Below are positions 1 to 9,613 of a stretch of DNA of 64,000 nt, one piece after another; position 1 is the stretch's first letter; the number at the start of each line of letters is the position of its first letter. The stretch comes from Pyropia yezoensis. Lineage: Eukaryota > Rhodophyta > Bangiophyceae > Bangiales > Bangiaceae. Under the pieces are notes generated by a model that was not told the DNA's origin, did not search any database, and was given only the letters and a program-made list of their open reading frames with translations. The stretch lies in contig CM020618.1 of the NCBI GenBank assembly GCA_009829735.1, positions 36,990,894 through 37,054,893 of the forward strand, written 5' to 3'. The translations under genes and the position numbers were made by a program.

Positions 1-2499
1 TTCCCCCTTCCGTAGTCGAAGGGGTACGACCGATATTAAGAAAGCATGACGTCATGTGGACAGGCGGAGCCCTGGGTACCATTGGGGCAACCCAACATCG
101 TATTGACCTGGTACCAGGCGCACGCCCCGCCCGGTCACAACCGCATCGAGCGGGACCTATGCAACGAGAGATCGTTGATGGAGAAGTGAAAAGGATGAGT
201 GAAACGAAGGTGATGCGACCTTCGATGTCGGAGTGGGGTGCCCCAGTCGTTATCGTACCGAAGAAGGATCAAACTCCTCGGTTCTGCATCGATTATCGAC
301 GCCTCAACTTGGTTACCAAGAAGGACTCCTACCCTTTACCAAGGATGGATGAATGCATCGACTCCCTGGGGGAAGCTACGGTGTTTACCACCATCGACTG
401 CAATGCCGAATACTGGCAGATCCCGGTGGCGGACCAGGATATCCCCAAGACGGCGTTCGTCTGTCACAGTGGAGTGTACGAGTTCCTAAGGATGCCCTTC
501 GGGTTGTCCAACGCCCCCGCTACATTCCAGCGGGCTATCGACATTATACTGTCGGGGGTGAAGTGGCGTAACTGCCTAGTGTACCTCGATGACGTCATCG
601 TCTTCTCGCGTAACATGGATGACCATGTGCAACACGTTGACGAGGTACTCACCCTCTTGAGGAACGCCGGGGTAACCCTGCGTCTGAAGAAGTGCGCCTT
701 CTTCCAACAGACGGTCGAATATCTGGGCCACCAGATAACCCCTGGTAAACTAGGGGTACTCGAAGCCAATACCCGGGCACTCCGGGATGCCCGGTTCCCT
801 AACACCCAGACGCAGCTCAAGAGCTTCCTGGGAATGTGCAATGTATACCGACGGTTCGTCAAGGACTTCGCTCGGATAGCTAAACCGTTAGCGGTTCTCA
901 CGAGCAGTACCTTGCCCAAGGTACTCCAACCCCCTTCGCCTAGCGAAGAGGAGGCATTTGAGTCGCTGAAGCGAGCCCTACTGTCCCCACCCGTCCTTGC
1001 GTTACCGCATAGACGGGGGACCTTCGTCATCGATGTCGATGCATGTGATACACAAGTGGGGTGCACCCTGTTGCAGGGAGAGACGTTGATCGGTACCGAT
1101 AACGTTATCCCGGACCTACGTCCGGTAGGATACTTCAGCCGGACACTCAACCCGGCTGAGCGTAACTATAGTGCCACCGAGCGTGAATGCCTCGGAGTTA
1201 TATGGGCAGTGCAACTGCTCCGTCCATACCTGGAGGGCTCCAGGTTTATCGTGAGGTCCGACCACGAACCCCTACGATGGCTCCTCAACCTTGGTGACAA
1301 GGATTCCGATAGCCATGGGAGGCTAGCCCGATGGAGGCTGAAGGTGGCCGAGCACGACTACCGTACCGTGTATAAGGCTGGGTCAACCCACCATCTCGGA
1401 GACGCATTGTCTCGACTCGACACCCCGGGCGGGGATACCCGCCCGGTGGACGAGGACATCCCGGTGGTACCGGTCTGCATGGTGGGTAACGCTACCCAAG
1501 GTACGGTTGACCATACCATGGCACACTGAGCATGCCCACTAACCCTCGCGGACTTTCGCGAGGCACAAGCCAATGACGACGACTGTAGACGTCATCGCGC
1601 TAACCTCCTGGCCGGTACGGCCGGCATCTTCTCCGAGAACGAAGACGGACTCATATACCGGCGGGCACCCGCCGATGGACGACATCAAGTCGTGGTTCCC
1701 GTGTCCTTACGGCAAGCCGTCATGGAACGAGAACACGAGAACCCCACAGCCGAACACCAGGGGGGTTCACGTATGTTCGCAGCAATGCGAAGGTTCTTCT
1801 ACTGGCCAGCAATGGCCGTCGACGTGGTCGACCACGTAAGGGGATGCCACCCCTGTGCGCGTAACCGCATGAGTCTACATAGGCAGGCGTCTGCCATGAC
1901 GCTATTCCCACCCGATGGGCCCAACGAGCAAGTCGCTATCGACATACTCGGGCCACTTCCGGTAACGGAAGAAGGGAACAGGTACATCCTGGTCATGTCT
2001 GACCGCTTCACCAAGCTGTCACGAGCGGCAGCCATCCCGAATGATACGGCATACACGATTATGAACGCAGTGGTTGACCACTGGATCAGTGCATACGGAG
2101 TCATGAAGCAACTCCTCTCCGATAACGGAGCAAACCTTACGTCAGCATTCTGCACTAAGGTCCTGGGCATGTTCGGTATCGAACCACGTCGGGCATCCGA
2201 CTACCACCCGCAAACCAACGGGCTGGTGAAGCGGTTCAACCGCACCATCGTCAAAATGCTACAGTGCTACGTGGCCGAGCACACGAACACTTGGGACAGG
2301 CTCCTGTCCGTACTCATCCTGGCATACAATGCCAGGCCACATCGGAGCACTATCATCGCTCCGCTGGAGTGGGTCATGCCACTAGGCGTCGGTAACCTGA
2401 CGCTGCCACCAGGCAGGTGCACTCGGTATGATACACCGAAGGGCCGACCGGCCGAACGTATCCACCTAGCTTGGTTGGCCAAGCTATCGTGGATGATTC
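1..2499 (+). mobile_element. Ty3/gypsy (family F1) pol fragment
   Basis: Fossil fragment of a chromovirus-like Ty3/gypsy element. It holds the reverse transcriptase (YLDD active-site box), RNase H and integrase core, matching the pol at 12542-15586 almost base for base. It begins inside pol at the window edge and stops inside the integrase C-terminal part, where an F2 terminal repeat starts. It is broken, with a few breaks besides the two truncations. Near-identity to the other F1 copies points to a young insertion. No terminal repeat of its own lies in the window. Confidence 0.9.
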
Positions 2500-3258
2500 T
2501 GTGGTATAAAACTCGATCCTCTCAGACACGTGTCAATATCCCTCGGGGGAAAGGGACAGGTAACACAGAAAGGGGAACTACGAGAATGGTATGCCTGTTG
2601 CCTCACGTGCCTGCTCGCAGAGCAAACAGATACGCACGGTAGTGCACACGGGGAAGAGGAAAGCAAACGCGCAGTTGTCTTTTTCCTGAGGGCGCGGGCC
2701 AAGGGCGCCTCGCTGTCCCTCCTAACGTGCATCTGGGGGAGCCTCGGCACGTTGGCCAGGTAGCCCCCCCCCCCATAACCCCGAGTGGCCCCGACCCGAG
2801 TCTAACCTCGTCAGGTCGGGGGCCACTATCACTACTAATTCTATTCCCACTCACTAATCTCACACTCGAATTCTCTCAAATCAAGTCCCTCACAAGTATA
2901 CAAAAACCCATCAGAAATCCCTCTCTCACGTGTGGATAGCGTAGTCCACTGCATCCCAGTGCCGGGCACGGGCCACGGCCGCCAACCATCACCACACGGC
3001 GGGCGTCTTCTGGCACCTGGTGCCCTCTGGTTGTAGTCCCGGGTCGGCGCCAAGTCGGAGCCAGGGATGCTACATAGCTCCCTCCCTAGTCCGGCACGTC
3101 CTCGGGCCGAACCAGGTGCCACCGTGCACAGCCTCGAGCACGTCCACACCGGTGCCGAGGGCGAGCGTCTTCACCCTGGTCACGATCACCTGCTCCGGTT
3201 CTCTGCCCCCCTTCTCTCCTTCACCTTGGCCCTCTCGTTCCCCCGGAGTCTGGACGTC
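2500..3258. repeat. F2 terminal repeat and leader region (left copy)
   Basis: The outer end is shared with 25797 in the mirrored copy, at roughly 96-97% identity over the first 260 bp. A TATAAAA box lies at 2505-2511, reading towards the plus-strand ORF at 3259. A second terminal repeat for the same element is not present, so the inner LTR boundary cannot be set. Confidence 0.55.
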
Positions 3259-5376
3259 ATGTCCAGTTCCGATATCCAAGCTGGGCCCGTGGTTCCGGCG
3301 GCGAGTCTTGCGGAGGAGAACTCGGGTAGTCGCGCCCCTCTCCTGCCTCCGGTTCCTCGGGTGTCGATGTCGGCGCCGGTCGCCACGGCGGGGACGGATC
3401 AGGTTCCCCCGGCTTCTGTGATGCACCCGGTCGAGACCCCCCCGGTGGGTCTCCCGGAGATCCTTCTTGGGCAGGACCCTCTGGCGGCCCGGCGTTACTC
3501 CACGGTGGTCGGCAACGCCGGCGCGGCCCAGTGCCAGCAGGATTTCTTGGATCTCTGGCGCAAGGAACTCCAGCGCGGGGTCCTGACCGAGATGGATAAC
3601 GCTCGTCTTCACACGGCGGACCAGATGCGCCTGGCACAAGACCGCTCCCAGAGCTTCTCGGGTTCCTCTTGGGTTGCTCGTCTGGAGGATCTCCCCTTCG
3701 CGCTGGTGCTGGATCTACCCTTGACCGAGCGTCGCGTGTCTGCGTCCGTTCTCCGGTGGCCAGAGGAGGAAAGGTACGTCCACCGGGCGCTCAAGGTCTG
3801 GGACGAGGCGCTCAAGGGGTCGGGGAGCCTGAAATGCGATCCCCGTCCGAGCATGGTCGCTCTGGAGCCGCCCTTCCTGACCCGGAAGTATTCCAAGCTG
3901 TCGCCGGCGCGGGAGCAAGGCGAGCGACGCGGCCGCCAGCGTGACTTCCTCGTGAGCTGCAACCATCAGGAGTTCTGGAAGCTGGATAAGGCTAACCGGG
4001 CGGCGTACTACCCCAAGGTCATTCCGCAGCAGCAGGAAGTCGAGATCCCGGTCGGGTTTGCTCCTTCCAGCATCCCCTTCACCTGGTACTTCTTGGACGC
4101 CTTGACTCAGGCGTCGATCAAGGGCTTCTTCCACTCGATCCCGTACATGATGTACACGTCCGAGATGACAGTCTTGGCGGCCAACCACTGGCTTCACGAG
4201 GTCTTGGTGTCCAACAGGCTTTGGTTTCTCCCTGACCCCCTGATGGTCTGGATTGTCGACAAGTTGACCGTCGACTTCCTGTGCAGCCAGGACGAAGAGT
4301 ACAAGGGGCTCTTCCAGGCGATGATTGACTTCCGGCGTCTGGTGCCGGTGCATGACCGGAAATTCTTGAACGCGGTTGCCGAGCAGAACCGCCCGCGTCG
4401 GGATGGCTTCGGTTGGGCGCAGGTGGTCTACCAGTCTTCTCCGGCCAAGGTGCAGCTGGCGACGCCGCTTCCGGCGTGGCCGCAGCTAGGTAGCTTTCCT
4501 GCCCCGGCCGCCCTTGATCTTCTGCCAGTTGGGCCGCCGGTGCAGGAGTCGGGATGGGCCGCGGCGGTCGGTCAGGCGTCTGCGGCGGCTCCGCTTCCTC
4601 CTGTTGCACCTGTCGCCCCGGTGGCCTCGCCTGAACCGTCGCCGGCGCGTTCACGCCCTGTTCCGGCTGTGCCGGTACTTCAAGCTCCTCCGGCACCGCG
4701 CCTGTCTGCAGCGAGTCTGGGGGTGACCGTGCGGTCGCCTACCACTCCAGCCGCTCCGCCTCGGACGCCTTCTTCCAACGCCGGTGGCGCTGTGCCTCCG
4801 CTGGAGTTGGGTACTCCGGTTTCGGGGCCCGTTGTGGACCGTCCGGTGGTGTCATCCTCGGGGCGGTTCGAGATTCCGGCGCCGACTCTGCGCCTTACCC
4901 GCTTCCGGGTGCCTGACTGGTACCTGATCCAAGGTGGTCCGACATGCGACCAGTACGACGTCGGTATGATTGAAGACCAGCTGGGTCGTTTTCCGGTGCA
5001 GGTTGAAGGCGTTGGGTCCTCCCTGGTGCTGGGTACTTACGCCAGCGTCTTGAACAACGTGGTCGACCGGGTGTTTGCTTGCGCGGACAGCGGCCAGATG
5101 TCGAACAGCCCGGTGGTTGGCGAACTTCTGGCGACCTTGACGCGGCATGGCTTGGCCCAGCAGTGGTCAGAAACCTTCACTGGCTTCCAGGGGCGCCGAC
5201 GGGCATATCTGGATGAGCGGGAGCGCCCGGCAACTACCGGTACTACTCCGATGGCGTCATACCGGGATGCACCGCGTCCACCGCACTACGTCATCCCGTC
5301 ATCCTCCGGTTCCCGTCGTGCCGCGGAGGCAGCGCTGGAGGACACTCCCGCGGCTCAGCGTCCGCGCCGGGAGTAG
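3259..5376 (+). CDS. F2 extra ORF, antisense and convergent to pol; unrecognised
   Basis: An open frame of 705 codons from the ATG at 3259 (MSSSDIQ...). The mirrored F2 copy keeps the same start context (MSSSEIL...). I do not recognise a domain. The N-terminal 60 residues are Ala/Pro/Ser-rich. The middle (about residues 90-400) looks globular, rich in Trp and charged residues. Residues about 410-560 are a Pro/Ala linker, and a compact C-terminal part follows (about 540-650). No zinc knuckle, protease, RT or membrane segment is visible. It ends 146 bp from the convergent pol 3' end at 5522. The position fits the additional ORFs known in some plant Ty3/gypsy lineages between pol and the 3' LTR. 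It could be a structural (gag-like) protein; that is only a guess. The frame looks whole. Confidence 0.6.
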   Translation: MSSSDIQAGPVVPAASLAEENSGSRAPLLPPVPRVSMSAPVATAGTDQVPPASVMHPVETPPVGLPEILLGQDPLAARRYSTVVGNAGAAQCQQDFLDLWRKELQRGVLTEMDNARLHTADQMRLAQDRSQSFSGSSWVARLEDLPFALVLDLPLTERRVSASVLRWPEEERYVHRALKVWDEALKGSGSLKCDPRPSMVALEPPFLTRKYSKLSPAREQGERRGRQRDFLVSCNHQEFWKLDKANRAAYYPKVIPQQQEVEIPVGFAPSSIPFTWYFLDALTQASIKGFFHSIPYMMYTSEMTVLAANHWLHEVLVSNRLWFLPDPLMVWIVDKLTVDFLCSQDEEYKGLFQAMIDFRRLVPVHDRKFLNAVAEQNRPRRDGFGWAQVVYQSSPAKVQLATPLPAWPQLGSFPAPAALDLLPVGPPVQESGWAAAVGQASAAAPLPPVAPVAPVASPEPSPARSRPVPAVPVLQAPPAPRLSAASLGVTVRSPTTPAAPPRTPSSNAGGAVPPLELGTPVSGPVVDRPVVSSSGRFEIPAPTLRLTRFRVPDWYLIQGGPTCDQYDVGMIEDQLGRFPVQVEGVGSSLVLGTYASVLNNVVDRVFACADSGQMSNSPVVGELLATLTRHGLAQQWSETFTGFQGRRRAYLDERERPATTGTTPMASYRDAPRPPHYVIPSSSGSRRAAEAALEDTPAAQRPRRE

Positions 5377-5521
5377 TAGTTAGAGGCAAGGAGGGTGAGG
5401 GTCTTGGGAGAAGCGAGGAGGGAAGAGGCGGAGGGAAGGGTTGCTCGAGCGGTTGCTTGCTTTTCTTGATAGTTCCATGCTTGTATTGCGTGTTCTCCTT
5501 GATATGCCCGTTCCCTTCTTC

Positions 5522-8500
5522 TCAATCCTCTTGTTCCGCATCCGTTGCGGATGAACTCGGCTCGTCCCGACGGTCTTGGTTGGCCCCATCCTCTTGGTCC
5601 TCCTCCGAGTCCGACTCCAGAATCTTGCCGGCTCTGGCCACTGGAGTGCCCTCTATCCCGTTCCATCGCGTGTAGGCACAGACATCCGCGATGGGTAGCC
5701 GGCTTGAGGGTTCCCAGGTATCATCTGCCGGGTTAAAACCGAACCAGCGTACTCGCAGGTACAGGCGTCCGTCTCTCCAGGCATGGTCCACAAACTTGAC
5801 GTAGACATATTCCCGACCTTCTTCTTGGGATAGCCAGGGTACTGCGGCCCGCTTGCGCCGGGTCAAGTCCCGTTGGCTTGGCGGTGGAGCACGGGTGACA
5901 TGGTCGCTGCTCATGCGGTACGGGGAGCCATCCATGTCTAGAAGAAAGGTCCAACCGTCCGTACTCAGGATCTCATAAGGTCCATCCGTCTTCGAGTCCA
6001 GCTTCCCCCGGGTCTTGCTATGGTTGTCCACAAAAACCCAGTCGCCACCACCCAGTTCCTTGTTCTTTTCCCGAACGCCCTTGTCATAGCCTCGCCTGTA
6101 TCGCTCCTGGGTCTTCGAGATTGACTCCTTGACTCTTGGGAGCAGGAGCTTATGTTGTTCCAGGAACTCATCCTTTGCCTTGGGACCTGACTTCAGTGCA
6201 GGCTGGAGACCGTCTGGTATTGTTTCCAGGGAGAAGTTGGTCAGCCGCCTTGGGGTGACAAAGTCGAGTGGAGCGACCCCCGTTGTCCGGTGAACTCGGG
6301 AGTTGTAGGCTAGCGTGAGGACAGCCAGGAGCTCGTCCCAGTCTTCTTGGTGCTCCTCCACGTAGTGCCGTAGCATGTCTACTAGGGTCCGGTAGAATCG
6401 TTCCACCTGGCCGTTCGTTTGAGGGTGGTACGTCGTAGTGTACAAGTTCTTGACGCCCATTAGGTCACAGACTCCTTGGAAGAACAGGGATGCAAACTGG
6501 GGACCGTTGTCGGTCAAGACGGAGTCTGGAGGGCCGTAGGCAGCTATCCAGTACTCGCAGAAGGCTGACGTGACATCCAGAGCCGTGATGGTCCTCAGCG
6601 GGATTGCTCGAGTAAACTTGGAGAACCGGTCACATATGATGAGCAGGTATATGTTGCCACTGGATGTTTCAGGTAGGGGCCCCAGGATGTCCATGCTTAA
6701 GCTTGCAAAGGGCTCCGCCGCAGGGAATAGGCGTCGCTTGGAAGTCTTCTTCCTCTGGGACAACCGGTTCCTTGCACACGAAACACAAGCCTCCAGGTAC
6801 TTCTGGACGTCACTGGCCATGGTTTCCCAGTAATAGTGTCGTCTCATGGAACCATACATCCGATTGATACCAGGATGTCCGGCCTTGGGAGACTAGTGCT
6901 CCAGGCGTAGGATGTCAGCTCGTAGGCCCCGGGGTACGTAGACTTGAGTGGCCCCATCGAAGGGTGACACCCGTACTAGGAGTCCGTCCGTAGACTCGGA
7001 GACACGACTGTTCCGGTTCAGGTCCATTTGGTGGCGAAGCTCCAAGCATTGAGGATCCGTCAGTTGTGCCTCCAGCATCCGGTGAATGGTCACCGGTTGA
7101 TGAGCTTCAGGTGTCTCATACAGGGGGGCGTGCCAGCCACGTCCGACATTCGGGAGGATGAAGCAAGGTATTTCCTCCGGGATAGGACCGGTATCGGCTG
7201 CAGGAGTCTCCAGCCGGGACATGGTGTCGGCGCAGTGGTGCTTCCTCCCTGCTCTGGTGCACACCTTGTACTTGAACTCCGAAAGGCGTAGGCGCCACCG
7301 GGCTACCCTTCCTTGACTGCTGTCCATACATAGCAGCCACCTTAGGCTGGCGTAATCCGTCCGGATGAGGAACTCTTGTCCTTCAAGATATGGCCGTAAC
7401 AGGAAGCAAGCCCAGACGACCGCCAAGCACTCGCGCTCCGTCGTGGAATAGTTCTTCTCGGCTGGAGTCAAGACGCGACTGTAGTAGCCTATCGGGAGAA
7501 AGTGCCCATCAGGTTGCTGCTGGAGTAGTGAGCACCCCACCTGGACGCCACAGGCATCCGTCTCCAGAACAAACTGGCCCTCCCGCTTGGGTAACGCCAG
7601 TACTGGAGTGGTGGTCAGGCGCTTCTTGAGCTCTTCGAAGGCCGCGGTCTGCTTCTCGTCGAACACCGGGAGTTGTGCGGGAAGCTTCTTGCTGGTCAGC
7701 TTGGTCAGTGGCCGGGCAATCAGAGCATAGTCCCGTACGAACCGGCGATAGACGTTGCACATACCCAGGAAGCTCTTGAGTTCCGTCTGGGTTTTGGGTT
7801 GCCGTGCATGCCGGAGGGCCTTGATGTTCTTCTCATTGACTCGGAGCTCCCCCGGACTCAGCACGTGCCCCAGGTAATCCACCTCAGTCTCAAACAGGTG
7901 GCACTTCTCGGCCTTCAGGGTAACTCCAGCCTTGGACAGGAGGGCCAGGACCTCCCGAAGGTGCTCCAGGTGTTCCGCTGGGGTCTTGGAGAAAACGATA
8001 ATGTCATCCAGGTAGACCAAACATGTTCTCCACCTTAGCCCGGACAGGATGATGTCGATGGCTCTTTGGAAGGTCGCCGGAGCATTGGTGAGACCATAAG
8101 AAAGACGCTTGCACCGGAATAGTCCCAGGTGGCACGTGAAGGTGGTCTTGTCCTTGTCCTCGTCAGCCAGAGGGATCTGCCAGTAACCGGCATTACAATC
8201 CAGCGTCGAGAAGAGGGTGGCATCACCAAGAAAGTCGATACAATCATCCATCCGGGGTATCGGGTATACGTCCTTGACTGTCATCTCGTTCAGGCGCCGG
8301 TAGTCAACGCAGAAACGGAAGTGACCGCCGGTTTTCGGGACGACTACCACCGGGAAAGCCCACTCGCCATCAGACGGCTCGATAACATCCATCTTGAGCA
8401 TCTTGTTAACCTGCTTCTCAATCTCATCCCGGCGATGAGGTCCGGCCCGATATGGTTGCATGTGCACTGGCTTAGCTTCCGGCTTGAGTTGAATCCGGTG

Positions 8501-8770
8501 TAGAGTGGCGTCCATCTTGCCCAGCTCTCCCGACCACAGGTGCCGATATTCCTGGAGAAGCTTCTCCAGTGCCTCCTTCAAGTCGGGAGGGACATTTTCT
8601 TGCTTGACCTTCGGCATCCCGGGTGGTGCTTGTTCGGGTTTCGGAGTAGCGCTGCCAGCCTGCTGTAGCACAATAGGAATCCGTCGCACGTCCACTCTCA
8701 GGGAACACTCACCAAGGGGGATCGGCACCACCGTCACCGGGAGGCCAAGGTTGCTGTCCTTGGAGCGCAA
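5522..8770 (-). pseudogene. F2 pol region: RT, RNase H, integrase, chromodomain
   Basis: Reading leftward: reverse transcriptase with YLDD box, RNase H, an integrase zinc-binding segment ending CVSCARN, and an integrase core with TDNGPQF and the later YHPQTNGQVERF box. At the C-terminus is a chromodomain-like segment (YVKFVDHAW ... RVRWFGF ... TWEP), which places F2 among chromovirus-like Ty3/gypsy elements. No protease or gag is found upstream. The region is broken in at least one place but is otherwise well preserved, so it is not ancient. Confidence 0.88.
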
Positions 8771-8930
8771 GCCACGGGACCAAGATGGGAGCCCAAATGG
8801 GAGGGGTTTGTTGTTCTACCTTGGCCGGCGGTGGATTCGCCGCCGGCCCCCTCGTTATAAACCCTCGGAGACACTACTAACTACCCTCCACCCCAAGATG
8901 AAAGTCCCTCTGGTCATACGTAACTTATAG

Positions 8931-9613
8931 ATACCGTGACCAGTACGAACTATCAAATTGAAAGTTAAGGGTTAGAAGTAGCCCCCCTGATATTAGGGTC
9001 ACAATACGGACAACCATATTGCTACATATCCCCCCCTTAGATTCGACCCGTCCTCGGGTCGAGTTGCATTCGGGGTACCGAATGTAAGTGGGTCGCGTGA
9101 CCGTTTACCCGTCGGGTGGGGCTTTGCGCCCCGTCGCGACAGACACCCCTTTTCGAGGTTGTCTCAGGGGGGTGCCCCCCTTTGCGTGGTACACACACAC
9201 GATCCGTTTTCCGGACCGTTAAATTCCCGATGCGGGTTGCTGTTCACGCCCCCCCTTTCCGAGGGGTGGTGCAAGCGGATCCGCCACCAGGTGCCTGGTG
9301 GTAGGGGGGCCCCTCTCGTGTGGACGATTGAGTGGGGGGCGGGGGCTGCCCGCGTTGCGTGGGGGCGGTTGGGGGTGACCCCCCTTACTTACCCCGTGTG
9401 TGGGTGTGGCCCCGTCCCGCCCAGGTGCCTGGGTGGAGCGCGGTCGTAGCCCCGTGGGGCGCGGGTCGACCCGCGTGCCTGCGGCGCTTCTCGTGGCCGT
9501 TTGTGGTCATAAGCGCGGGTGTCCGCGCTTCCCTGGCTCGTCCCGGTTATCCCACCGTACCGGGTTGTAGCCGTCGACGGCTTGTGGGCGCGGGGGACTC
9601 CGCACCCGTTATC
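8931..9613. other. F1 terminal/leader sequence before the extra ORF (left copy)
   Basis: Non-coding GC-rich sequence between the F2 junction and the extra ORF, repeated in inverse at about 22538-23225. It should contain the F1 3' LTR if the element has one, but with no second copy inside the same element its edges cannot be drawn. The boundary with F2 near 8930 lacks any obvious target duplication. Confidence 0.4.

Larger units (their letters stand above)
2500..8930 (-). mobile_element. Ty3/gypsy chromovirus-like element F2, left copy, 5'-truncated
   Basis: Strand is that of pol. The terminal repeat side is on the left. In pol orientation the element ends ...TTTATACCACA at 2500, consistent with the TG...CA ends of LTRs. 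The five bases before it (gattc) would be the candidate target duplication, but the partner end is not visible. Contents from left: terminal repeat/leader (2500-~3258), a plus-strand unrecognised ORF (3259-5376), then pol on the minus strand (5522-8770). Gag, protease and the 5' terminal repeat are missing before the junction with F1 near 8930. Pol is broken in at least one place. The inner boundary is approximate. Confidence 0.8.

Noticed and set aside
464-1150. 228-codon frame antisense to F1 pol, also at 14403-15089
   Set aside because: Exact shadow of the conserved RT/RNase H codons; it recurs only because the element recurs.
8931-9300. F1 LTR with defined ends
   Set aside because: No second terminal copy within one element is visible, so boundaries cannot be supported.
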